Source: Tetradesmus obliquus
Lineage: Eukaryota > Chlorophyta > Chlorophyceae > Sphaeropleales > Scenedesmaceae
Direction of reading: 5' to 3'
Length of the DNA: 64,000 nucleotides
NCBI GenBank assembly: GCA_030272155.1
Contig: CP126192.1
Location: 5,056,501-5,120,500, forward strand
The notes under the pieces: model-generated
What the model saw: only the letters and a program-made list of their open reading frames with translations
Database searches by the model: none
What the model was told of the DNA's origin: nothing
Part shown: positions 12,158 through 23,700 of the stretch, piece by piece
How the letters are laid out: every line of letters begins with the position of its first letter
How positions within the stretch are numbered: the stretch's first letter is position 1
Position numbers and translations under genes: made by a program

Positions 12158-14346
12158 TTACACGTGGTTGCTGGTCAGGCCTGTGTCGAAGGGCTTGAAC
12201 CAGTCATCGGGGTGCAGGTTGGCGAGCCCGAAGTTCTGCGCCAGCCCACTGGGGTGGATCAGCTGCAGCGCAAGATGCACAGCAGCCACAGCAGCGCATG
12301 CACTATCAAGCACAACAGGCAGCACCGCCACTGGCCTGCTGGCAGCGGTCGCAGCCAGCCCAATATGAAATGAACACCTGCGGCCGCAGCAAATTTGTGG
12401 AGCAATTGCCAACATGGTACACGCGTCATGCTTACCATGGCTGCACCTAGCTTGAAGCTATTTGCAGCCACCACTAGCAGCCACAACACGCGTCAAAGCT
12501 GTACATGGAAACCGGTGTGCGGCAACGCCACACCCACCGCACTTGAGTGCACTGTCGAACGCGGCATTTGCGACTCACCCGAGGCGTGTCGAACAGCATC
12601 AGCACGTCATGGTCCTGGAAGGCCACTTCCGACACCAGGTCAAAGTCCTCATCCAGTGTGCTGCACGGCAGCGCCTCAATCACATCTGCTACTGCGTCAT
12701 CAACGCCATCATGCCAGAAGTCCCTGGCCATGCTGATGATCCTGTGCAGCGCAAACTCTTCAGCTGTGTGTGGCAGGTGGTTGCGGCAGCAATGGCAGGT
12801 GGGTGCAAGAGTACAAAACCTGAGCTTCAAACTTGCAGCCATGGTGGCGGGTGCCCCATGTACACATGTTAACATGACAGTCTACACATGGAAGTGAGCA
12901 TTGTACATGTGTTGACATGTGCTTCTGCAGAGTGTGTATCTTGCGAGTTTTTGGCTTTAGTAGCACAGCTGTTGGGCAGTGCTGCAGTATAGGCAAGGCA
13001 GGCTGACATGCACAACATGTGCTGATGAACGTTAAGGTGTGGCCGGCCAATGTGTTGTGGTGGGCATGTGGCTGATGTGCATCACCGCAAACTACTGCAC
13101 TCGGCACGACTGTCACTGGACAGCACTGCCCACACTGTAGGACGCATCCATGGCCGCCTAGGTTGCTTCCTGCAAGTCTTGCCGAGCGTCTGGGTTTGCA
13201 GCGCGTCTTTAGCAGAGTGGGGTTGGTGGGACGATCTCTGGCCAGACAATGTCACAGCCTAACGCACGCACCAGCACCCACCTGTGCAGTTAGGCCGCGG
13301 CACTGGGCCTTTCTCCAGCCGCCGCACCAGCCGCATCGCTGCCTGCACGTACGCCTCCGCCCACTGCTTGCGCCGCATGAAGGGCTTCACCACAGGTGGC
13401 ATCATCTCGATCTCAAATTTATCGCCCAGGTCCTCGCGCCAGTTGTCCACAAACAGGCAGCCAGCAAAGTGCAGCCTGCATGCCATGCGCGGGCTCAGCC
13501 AGAAATCCTCTTCGCCCTCCTCGTCATCTTCTGAGTCTGGGTCGTCTGGCTCATCTGCTGTCTGCTGTGCACGCCTGCAGGATGATGGTTGGTGAGCACA
13601 GCAGCACGGCGGTTGTGCAAGACGTGCAGTTGCAAGACCTTACATGCCACTGCCTGGCAGGCGTCAAGCAGCTGTTTTATGGCAGCCGGTGATGCTGTTG
13701 CTGTTGGTGGCAGCCTTGCATGGGATTTATGTGCAAAGCATGGAATAGGCTGCTGCTGCAGCAGTTGCACCGCAGCTGTCATGGTTTGTCCTGCATACAG
13801 TGCACAACAAAACGTGCCGCATGCATAAGCCATGTGCAGCCTGGTAAACAACCCTTGTGGTCTGCAGCTTCAGGCGTATTGCTTCAAGCATGCAGTAGCG
13901 CAGCATAGGCAGCAACAGCTGTTCCCACCTGCGCTTCTTGGTGGGCCTGTCCTCGATGCGTTTTGACTCAGGAATTGGGTACAGCGCAGCCCAGTCCGGC
14001 TCTTCACAATCACCTGCAGGATCAACCATGCCTCATTGGTCTCATGTTGAGCTGCCGATGCCTGAGCTGCACTCTTAAGAGAGTGAAGCTTCAAGAGGAG
14101 TGCGCGTGTCTTACTGGTGCACAGTACATATAGAAGTATAAGTGAGCCAGCAGTGCTTGTCTAGCATGCACCTGGCCAGTCTACAAGCGGACCACCATAC
14201 TCATTCGCGTAATTTCTGGCGCATGCTGTTGCTGCTCGGGCTGTGAGGAACGGTCCACAACACCGCAAGTCCCACTGCTGTGCTGCTGTGTTGAAGGTGC
14301 GTAGGTTGCGGGCTCCACGTGAACGACCGAAAAACAGTGCAGAGTT
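12158..14346 (-). CDS. Copy B of a duplicated unknown gene; 5' end not resolved
   Basis: Exons 14172 to at most 14346, 13929-14013, 13282-13574, 12579-12763 and 12158-12262 have matching phases at every junction. The protein reads ...WDLRCCGPFLTARAA, YGGPLVDWPG, a basic RPTKKRR patch, an acidic stretch (DEPDDPDSEDDEEGEED), FWLSPRMACRLHFAG, a helical QAAMRLVRRLEKG, TAEEFALHRIISMARDFW, STLDEDFDLVSEVAFQDHD, LMLFDTPR and a C-terminus ending LTSNHV. There is no signal peptide or membrane segment. The first exon has no ATG before an in-frame stop at 14347, so at least one upstream exon or another acceptor is missing. I do not recognise the family; it looks like a lineage-specific gene that was recently duplicated, since parts of its introns also match copy A. 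Confidence 0.6.
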
Positions 14347-14827
14347 TCAATTTCCATATGTAGTGCTCGCGTAAATGGCAAGAAAGGCAGCAGATCAGTT
14401 CGTGTGGCGAAGCCTAGGTTTAAACAAGAAGTCGCCGCTCCGTCTTCTGGACGATGACTGCGAGGAATCCCTTCAAACTCGTTAATTTACAGCAAATGTG
14501 CATGATAGAGCAACTGTGGGCGTCGCAGCTGTGCCACGGCAGCAGCGTGGCCATGACAACATACACTGACTGCTGCTCATCAAGGAGGGGGTCAGGGCCT
14601 GCAAAACACCCCATCGGCAGCCCAATGTAACAATATCAGACGATATCACCCGAAACAGACAGACTGTCACGCTCGCCAGAATCTCATACCAACCCTGGGC
14701 GCTGTACCCCAGCCAGCACAAACATAAACCTATCACGGTGCCTGCCTTGTGCAAGCCAACCATCGGATTACAGAGCCAAACTGAGTCACTCCATCATTTC
14801 AAGACAGCCGCCTTCAGTCTGCTACGT
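14347..14827. other. Intergenic between two minus-strand genes
   Basis: Contains the 3' end signal of the riboflavin kinase fusion and presumably the upstream part of copy B. No convincing exon seen, although the missing first exon of copy B could lie here. Confidence 0.35.
14768..14772 (-). terminator. TGTAA polyadenylation signal of the methyltransferase-riboflavin kinase gene
   Basis: Reads TGTAA on the minus strand about 60 nt after the stop codon, a good position for a chlorophyte polyadenylation signal. Confidence 0.5.
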
Positions 14828-17220
14828 CTACTGCTTGAACGAGCTGTGCACCCTGAGCGCTGCGGCAGCTGGCTCGTCCAGCTGCGACTTGGCGATGCCT
14901 GTGTCTGTCTTGATGCGCGCCAACAGCTGCGGCAGGCCGCTGAAGCGAATTTCAGGCCGCACAAAGCCTGCCACAACGACTCTGATGTTGGCCCCGTAGA
15001 ACTCCTCATGGCTGTACTTGTGCAGCACATGCACCTCAATGGTCGGTGCCTCGTCACCTGCAGAATGAGTAGCAGCAGCAGCAGTGTCAGTAGCAGCGCA
15101 CGACTGCATCAGCAGCTCTGCCCTGCTTCTTACACAACAGCATGGACTCTTGTGCGCCGCATGTAACCCCAAAGCAAGCAGCCCGCGCTGTGCTGTACCG
15201 CCTAACATGCACGCTGCCCTGGACTTGTAGCTTTCACTGCAGCACCCAGCCTCACCAGTGTTCACTGTCGGCCGGCGCCCCACATTCATCACCATCTTGT
15301 GCACAGCACTGTCAGCAGCAGGCCAGTCCCCAGGAGCATCCAGCTGCGCCCAGCCAAAGTACACGCCACGCGGCAGCTGCTGCAGCTGCTGCTGCAGCGG
15401 CACTGGGTCCATGTTGGCAGTGGGCACCCCCAGCTGCCTGCTACCCCTGCCAAAGCCAGTCACTACTGTGCCTTCAAGTACAACTGGTGCTGCTGAGAAT
15501 CGGTAGCCAGGGGGTACCTGGGGTGCACATGATAAAATGGTGGCGTGCACAGTCGGGTTAAGCCTGGGCTTGACAGAGCAGTTGCTGTCGCACTGAGTTG
15601 CATGCTGCATGGCTCCCTGGATAACAGAACCTCTGTACCGGATACACCATCTTTGCTGCACGGCTGGCACACATTCAGTGTTCTGTCACGCTGAGCGCAG
15701 TGCTTGCAAGGGCACTGCGCAGTAACCGCTGCCAGTTGCACATACACACTACCCAGGGCTCACCTGCAGCACAGCAATGTACAGGTCTGGCTCATCAGTG
15801 TACTGCACCAGCTCCAGCGGCAGATCAGCAATCAGCTGCTGCAGCTGTGCCTTATCTGGCAGCGCATTGGGCACCATGGCCGGCCTCTCCCTGTGAAGCT
15901 GTGCATGCCACTCCCTGCCCATTACATGGCTGATGACCAGGTGGCCGCCTGGCTGCAGGATGAGTGCTGCTTTGAGCAGTGCTTCGTGCAGGTCCACAAA
16001 GTTGCCGAAGACGGCATTCATGCAGATTGCTGTTACTGGCCCCATGTAGGCAGGAACTTGCAGGAAGTCTCCCTGCCAGGTGCGCACGCCTGCACAGTAC
16101 ACAGCAGATGCAGCGAGCATAACGTCAGCTAACAGCCGGCTAGAGTGTGTTGGCCACAACATGATGAACAGCAGCAGAACCTCGCAGCCCAGCTAGCTGC
16201 CTGTGTTTGAGGCTTGCTGCTGCTCTGGTGCTGCGCAGTACACCGCAGGCAACATCCTGCAATAGCTCACACATTCACACATGTCATCATGCAAGCATGT
16301 GCTGGCATCGGCCAATATTGCGTGCTATGCCCCTCATCACTTTACAACAAGCAGCTCAGCCTTATCTTGGCTGCTGCTGCTGCTGTTGCTGTTGAGCGAA
16401 GCTGTATGTGATCCCCACCTGGGTCGTTGCCGCAGCTGCTGGGTGCAGGGTACAGCACCTGCAGCTGCTGCACCATGGCTGCTGACACATCAACTGCCAG
16501 GATGTCCTGTACGCCACGCGCTTGCAGGTGTGGGATGAGGCAGCCTGTGCCTGACCCAACATCCAGCACTCTGCTGCTGGGCCCTAGGCCAGGCAGCGCA
16601 GCAATGACATCTGCCAGCCGCTGCACGGCAGCCATGTTGCAGGAGACATAGGCAGTAGCAGGTTCCTTCCCACAAAAAGGCTTCCCAACGGACATGGGGT
16701 TTCTGCTTAGCCACAAGCAGCAGGGGCTGCTATCAAAAGCGTGCAGCGGTACATGTTCACTTGGCACAGCATTTGAGTGCTGCAGCAGTTCAATGTGCAG
16801 AACCTGGACGTCAAGACTTGCTTTGGGTGCCCACCTCTTCAATTTCGTCCGGCAGCGGCCTCAGGAACTCCTGAACGATCTCTGGGCCGCCAAACATCGC
16901 TGCTTGTACCTTTGCATTCTCTGCCTGGTCTGCTGCTGGTTGGGGTTGGGAAGTAGCCTGCGAATGCAGCATGCCAATGAGCCTGTGCACACTGCTCGCC
17001 TGCCAGCAGGGGTAATCACTGCATAATATAGTGATAGAAGCCCGGCACGGCCAGCGGCAGCAATGGACCACTCCTATACCTTGCATGCCAACTTCCTCCT
17101 GCGCTGCTGTTGCTGTCGCTGCTGGTTATGTTGTAGAAGCAGCTGGGGATGGCACACGCCCGAACAGCAGCTGCTCCTCGGTTGAATGCGACAAGTATAT
17201 CGTCCTGCGTTGATAAGCAT
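14828..17220 (-). CDS. Plastid-targeted methyltransferase-riboflavin kinase fusion, about 447 aa
   Basis: Six exons: 17080-17220, 16835-16957, 16419 to about 16680, 15764-16089, 15256-15517 and 14828-15057. The N-terminus (MLINAGRYTC..., then basic and Q-rich to LACKATSQ) looks like a chloroplast transit peptide. Next comes a class I SAM-dependent methyltransferase: motif I is VLDVGSGTGCLIPHL, followed by ILAVDVSAAMV, and later ICMNAVFGNF and LKAALILQPGGHLVISHV. The C-terminal half is a riboflavin kinase: GFGRGSRQLGVPTANM (the nucleotide and flavin binding PTAN motif), GVYFGWAQ, KMVMNVGRRPT, IEVHVLHKYSHEEFYG and a closing helix. Riboflavin kinase makes FMN from riboflavin and ATP. The methyltransferase substrate is unknown. 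The acceptor of exon 3 is not certain (16680 or 16665, both in phase). The kinase call is strong; one continuous transcript is inferred from matching phases. Confidence 0.82.
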
Positions 17221-17600
17221 GGCGCCTGACGCTTAGTTGCACGTGTGCCCTGCAGATCGGTCTGCTCGTAGGTCACTTCACACTGTCCTCAGCTGCAGCT
17301 ACCTAAGAGCAGCCGCGAGATACATCACTGACAAATAGCTTTACTGCTGTTTTGCCTGCGTGAGTGCACGTAATCAGCACTGCCAGGAACAGCACTGTTA
17401 CATGTTCACACAACCCTGGTGGTTCCGGAGGTTTGTTTTCAAACAGTTGCGGCATAAGTGGATGGCTATACTTTACCAGACGTTTGGTTTGTGATTCGTC
17501 GTTCACCCGCTGTCCGCGGTTGTGCAGTGTTTGGCCAGTCAACTGGCAGCTGGTGTTCAGCCTGCAGATTGCAGCGGCACCTGAACCTGTCCTGCACAGC
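17221..17600. promoter_or_regulatory. Shared 380-bp region between divergent genes
   Basis: Lies between the start codons of the minus-strand riboflavin kinase fusion and the plus-strand coiled-coil gene, so it must contain both promoters and 5' UTRs. No TATA box or other specific element can be assigned by eye. Confidence 0.5.
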
Positions 17601-19623
17601 ATGGAAGGTCAGCAACGTGCAGCCATAGAGGAGCTTAAGCAACAGAAAGCAAAGTATGTGCTGCTACTGGCGGAGCTGCAGGCACAGAAGAATGGCGTTC
17701 CTGCCGCTCATGCTGAGCAGCAACAGCAACAGCAGGCATCGAAGCTGCAGCAGCTTGCAAACACCTACAGGCGTAAGGTGAACCTGACTGAAGCAGCAAA
17801 ATTCACCTGAAGGGGCTGAAACTGTGTGCCAGGGTGTGAAGATTCCAAGCCTCGCTCCACAATTGTTTGCATTCAGTCTGACCCACAAACTGCATGCCTT
17901 CTTCTGCAGGCACAAGAAGAGCAGCAGCTGATGGAGCAGATAGAACAAGAGCTGCTAAAAGCAAGGCAGCAGGTCGAGCTTCAGCGCAAACAGCGCAGCA
18001 CCTCAGGAGCAGCAGCTCAGCAGGGCGTGCCTGCAGCCAAGTGCTGTATTGCACTGCAGGAACGCCTGTCCCATAAAAAGCAGCAGCTAGATGAAGCCGT
18101 GTCGAGGTGAATCTTTTTGTTGCTGTTGTCAAGCAGGAGTAGCAACGGGGTCGTGCACCAAGCGCAACCAAGATCAACCAAGAACTGGTGGTGCTCCCAT
18201 GCGTGCCATGCTTAAACATATAATCTCAGGCGTGTGTGCACACAGTAACGTTTACGTGCTCCACAGTTTGCTCATTAGTTATCATATGCCCACTCTCCTT
18301 GCTTGCAGGAACAAAGCTTTGAGGAGTGAGGTGGAGGACCTGTCGAAACGAGGCACTGCAGCGCAGCAACTGCATGACAAGCTAAACAGACAGCTGGTAG
18401 ATGTAGCGGCAGAGCTGGCGCAGCTGCAGCAGCTGGTGGATGCAACAGAACAGGCACAGCAGCAGGCAGCAGCGCTGGCAGAGCAGCTGAGGCTACATGA
18501 CGATGCAGAAGCGCTGGCCGTGAGCGAGGCAGAGAAGCAGCTGCAGGCGTGTATGCTTGCCCGGCAGGAAGTTGGTATCCTTGAGCAACAAGTGCCGCAA
18601 CCACCTTGCAGACACTGCAGCACACAAGATGCTTGCAGCATGGCAGAAGATGAAGCGGCGCTGGTATTAGAGCAGTTGCAGGGGTTGTTTCTGGCGGCTG
18701 GCGTGCCGGAAGCCTGTCCTGCAGGCAGTATTGAGCAGGAAACACCTGACAGCAGGTGGCAGGCACTGCTGCAGCAAGTGCAGCAGCGGCAGGCCAGCAA
18801 CATCGTGCAGTTCAAGCAGTGCATGTTAGCTAACCAGCAGCTGGGTCAGGTAGGTCAGGCCATCGGCACGGCTGAGAGCTAGTTTGGCTCGGCAGCGGCC
18901 TGCAATGTACGTGGCAGCGAAAAGCTGTACAGATGCGTGAGCTAGGCCGACGCCCGCTCTGGGAAGGGGGAAACACCTGCTCTGGTGGTGTTCTGACATG
19001 CCGCTTGATTTACTGTACAGCTGCCCAGCTGGTGGCTGTGGCTCTGGCACAGCTCAGCAGGCAGTTGGGAACATTTTTTCTGTACAGCAGGTTGTATAAG
19101 GTGCAGAGTATCCAAAGCTTGATCTGTTCAGGGTATCCAAAGCTTGGTCTGAAAACATGCACAGCATCTGTTGTGAAGGCTGCAGCGTTGCAGGAAGACA
19201 TAGCTGAATGCAACATTATGCTCACTCACATTGCTTAAGGCGCCCCCGCCACCATGGCTGCTTTAAATAGTCTGGTGTGCTGCCTCTCCTTCTCTATGTC
19301 ACATAACGGCTGCGCACATCATATTGCAGGCATGGAGAGCTGTGCTCTGTGCTGAAAAGCATGAAATGCTTGTTATTTGGTAACATAGGGATTGCCTGTG
19401 TTCAGCCCCATTAAAGCAAGCTTACATCTCCTCTGCAGATTTCACAGTCAATGTGGATGACTGCATCAGACACATCCAACGTTCGTTAACAAACGATGGG
19501 GTTGCTTGTGTAAATCATGAGCAGCTGCAAGAGTGCCAGCCGCTCTGCTCAACAGTAGCAAGGCCACGATCGCAACACCAGGGGCAGCTGCAGAGACTCA
19601 TCAACGTGCCACTCACACTGTGA
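17601..19623 (+). CDS. Coiled-coil protein, possibly of an axonemal type (about 407 aa)
   Basis: Exons 17601-17777, 17910-18106, 18309-18853, 19021-19090, 19330-19379 and 19439-19623 give one open frame. The protein starts MEGQQRAAIEELKQQKAKY and is helical and rich in Q, E, A and L through about residue 310. Heptads such as EEQQLMEQIEQELLKARQQV, NKALRSEVEDLSKRG and LHDKLNRQLVDVAAELAQL point to a long coiled coil. The tail (DDCIRHIQRSLTNDG...) is less repetitive. NKxLRxEVEDL followed by a long helix recalls the outer-dynein-arm docking complex/CCDC63/CCDC114 family, but this is only a resemblance. The third donor was chosen at 18853 over 18849 to keep phase, so exons 4 and 5 are the least certain part. 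It is divergent from the riboflavin kinase fusion. Confidence 0.6.
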
Positions 19624-20727
19624 TTGCCACCCCTCATTAGCATGCCCATATCTGCAGCTCGAAGTCTGTGTGCGCCGCAGTAAAATATGTCAGCAGAAAC
19701 CTAACATTGCGCTGTCAGGGCGGCTGTGGCTGCATCACAACCAACTACGATAGGAATGGCTTGTCATCATGTCGATGGCTTGTCATCCGACTCGTAGTCC
19801 GACGTACATGAAATACGCTAGGTCGCCATGCACAACACTGTCATGCACAACCTGCCTCCCATGCACACTCTGCTAGAGCTCTGCTCACTGAGCTGGCAGC
19901 GAGGTACTGTGACAGCCAAGCCCATATAGCTCATCTGGCTGTTGTGTGGCACACAACCTCCTGGCCACCAGAGGTGCAGGGTGCGCATGCAATTTCTGCA
20001 ACAACTACAATCGGCTCAACAAAAGTCATACGGGCAACATATGTTTTCATGCCTGGGCACGGTTGTAGGATATGTAGCAGCTGCCCTGAAGGTTATGTAT
20101 GTGCTCCAAACAGCACACGGGCCTCGGCTATAACACACACCTGAACGTGAGGCCCCATCACATACATATTAGCCTGTACATATCAGAAGTATCACGACAA
20201 CGGTGAGGTTGATGTGGAATAGAAACAGCCAGCAACTGCAGCGCCTGCCCAGAATAAAACCACCCACATATTGCAACCCCTTCCACACAGCTGCCCGTGC
20301 TGCCTGGACCATGCCGGCTGTGTGCCAGACCTTGCCTATTTCCTGAACGCCTAGCTGGTTTGGAACCAGCTGCTTTCAAACCTTATTAAGTAACCGCACA
20401 ATAGCATGCCACCTGGGCAGCATAGAGCCAGACGGCCAAGCAGTCACACGCCACCAGACACGTGTGCAGCAGCGCAGCTGTCTGCAATCACAACTGTAAT
20501 GCCCACCAAGCCAAGCCACGCAGCAGAAGAGTAGCACTGCAATCTAGCACTTCACACGCACCAGACATTGTCAGCATGCAGCAACCACACGCTGCAGCCG
20601 TGGCAGACACCCTGCACACCAAACACAGCAGTCTGTCGGCCAGCGACAGTCACAAAGTGCAAAGGGCTTCGCGCCAACCGAACCATATCAGCTGTCCCCG
20701 CTGAGACAGCAGCACAACCTAACCGCC
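19624..20727. other. Intergenic between convergent genes
   Basis: 3' flanks of the coiled-coil gene and the ankyrin-deacetylase gene. One short plus-strand frame near 19980-20090 encodes a cysteine-rich stretch and is discussed as an observation. Nothing else is recognised. Confidence 0.4.
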
Positions 20728-23700
20728 TCAAGCGTCTGCGGCCTTCTGCGCAGCAGCAGCTTCCGCCTCAAGCTGCGCATTCAGCGCCGCATAGTCAACA
20801 GCAGCAGCCCGCCTGCGCTTCGACCGCCCCTCAACAGGCACCGCCACAGACGCCTCCTCACCCTCAACAGCTGCTGCTGCTGCTGCTGCCGCCGCCTTCC
20901 CCTGCTCCGCACTACCAACATCCTTGCCTGCTGCCGCTGCACTGTCTCCTTGCGCTGGTGCTGCAGCCGCAGCTGCCGCCGCTCGCTTCTGCCGCTCCAG
21001 CGCCGCAGCGCGTTTCGCTGCCACCTTGGCCGCGCGCTCCTGCTGCCGCCGCCGCTCGATCTCCCGCTCGATGTGGGGCTCCTGAGGGTCCCAGGCCTGG
21101 CTGTGTGGCTCCGCCAGGCCACGCACGTGTGCTGCCACGCTGCGCGCAAAGGCGCTGACGAGGCCGCCGTTGATGTTGTAGCCTCCCTCCAGCACACTCA
21201 CCACGCGGCCGTTGCAGCACCTGTAAGCGCACGCATGCAAGCCGAAAATGGCAGCGGAATGAGCAGCTGGGGTGCTGCGCAGAACAAGCATGCTGGAGCA
21301 CCACCACAAACGTGCCTGCACTTGGTGGCATCACGTCCAGGCACCGGCGCTCATCGTGGAGCTGGTCTGCTGTCGTGCAAAGGTACGCACATATATCAAA
21401 GTCGCATGCGCAGTGTGCCGCTGTCATGTATGCTGTGCCATGCCAGTCTCGCACGCTGTGCAGCCACACACCTGTTTGCCACCTGCACGATCTCGTCTGT
21501 GATCCACTCGTAGTCAGCCTCCGTGACGCCAATGTACCTGCAAGCAAGCAGGCGCAGCACCAGGCACCACACAGCATCAGAAGCCTGCAAATTCTCAGCT
21601 GACACAGCTGCAAGGCACCTGCCATGTGCAACTAGGCACCTGCACAGAACAGCTGCACTGCAAGCCAGCCATCACACCATCACCGCAGCAGCTAAACAAC
21701 TTGCAGTGCATAACAGGGCTCTGTGCTGCTGTCACGCTGCCCAAAACACTACGACAGGCCCCCACCTGAAGTTGATCTCGTCCTTGCGATGCGCATCAAA
21801 GCCCGCAGACACCAGGATGAGGTCCGGGTTGAAGTTGACCAGTGCGGGCAGCACCTTGTCACGCCACGCGCGCCGCCACAGTAGCGGGTGGAAGCCTGGG
21901 CCGGGGATGCCCACCTCTATGACGCGGGGGCCTGCCAGGATGGGGTCGTCTGCTGTGCTGGAAGGGAACTCGTGGTTGGGGTCCTCGGCGACCTGTGGGA
22001 TGCGGCAGAATACGGGTGAGGAGATTAGGGAAGGTTGAGGAAGCACTTGAGCGCTAGAGGTGTCAGCAACAGCAGCTGGCAGCAACACATCATGGGTGGG
22101 CAGACACAGCAATGGCTGCTGCACGCCCTCAAGCGCAGGCTGCAGCTATACACTTAGCAAGGGCTCGACTATCTGTTGCACGCTACATCAACATGCTGCT
22201 TGCTGGTCACATGTATTGACCCACCAGCAACCTGCTGGGTGAGCCTGTCACGGCCTGCCGGTGACACTCTCAAGTACAAAGCTCCCAACCAACAGCCGCA
22301 TCACGCACCATGTGGCTGGTGGCTGCATCACCCACAGCAGCATCCTCCTGCTTGACCTGCTGCCCGCCGGGCCCTGCTGCAGCAGGCCCAGTGCCATTGG
22401 CACCGCCAGCCGCTGCTGCAGCCGCTGCTGCTGCTGCTGCTGCTTTCTCCTCTGCCTTCTCCTGCGCCTGCTGCGCCTTCTCCTGCGCCAGCTTCAGCTC
22501 CTGTGTGTCGCAGGTGGCGCCTGAGCCGGGGTACACAAACACGTCTGCAGCAGGAGCAGCAGAACAACACCCAGAGGAAGACAGCAGCACACACGTGTCA
22601 GCGTTCAAGCAGCCCATGACAAAGCACCTGGGTGCTCTTCCCTGCACCCTGTCTACTGTCACATCAGGCTGGCGTAAAGTGCTTCCCCACAAATGCAGCT
22701 CTTGCAAGTCACGGTATGCTATACGCACTTATCGACCCAGCTGCCTGCAACTTGGCAAGAGCTGCACTCTTTCTGCATCAGCCTTGCACACTTGTTGCTC
22801 ACCTGGCATGCTGGCGGCCTTGGGCCCGTAGCCCTGCACGCTGGCAAACAGCACGTTGTCATCGTCGTCCACATCGAACCAGGGTGCGTAGGTGTGGTAC
22901 ACGTGCATGCCCTCGCTCAGCGGCGTGGTGAAGGGCACGCGCAGCGTCCCTGGCACAGTGTTGGACACGCAGGCGCGCGTGCCGTTGCCGTGGTGCACGT
23001 CAAAGTCCAGGATGGCCACGCGCTGGATGCCCGCATGCCTGCAGGGGCAGCAGCAGCAACAGCAGTATTATTTAGACATAGATAAAACTGCAGAGATAGA
23101 TCACGCAGCAGTCCAGAGAGCGCGGCACAGCCAGCGCGAAGTTTGGTTGTGGTGCTGCACACCGACGCGTGCACTAGTTGGTCGGCAGCGACACTTCTTC
23201 AGCATGTTCCAGGCATCGCCTCAAGTGCTATGGTACCGCCTGTGCACACCCACCTGTGCACGTTCATGGCGTACGCTGCCCCAATGGCTACATTGTTCAG
23301 CAGGCAGAAGCCGTGGCTGCCTGTGCGGTCCTTCTTGCTCGGCACAATGCCCCGGGGGCCTGCGTGGTGCCCCGGCGGCCGCACCACACAGAACGCATTG
23401 GCTGCCTGGCCGCAAATGACGCGATCGATGGCCACACACACTGCTGACGCGGCGCGCAGTGCCACATGGAAGGTGTGGTGGCTGACTGCGGTGTCTGGGT
23501 CCAGGTGTGCGATGGCATCAGGCCTGTCTGGAATGGCCTGGCAGGCCAGCTGCATGTCAAAATAACAAACACAGCAAGGCAGCACTGTACCGAGGTGAGC
23601 GAGCGGAACTTGGGCCTAGGTCTGCACAACAGGATTGACACTTGCGCAGCAACTCAGCACCCGCTGCGCATGCAGTTACTATGTATGCGCCAGCACGCTG

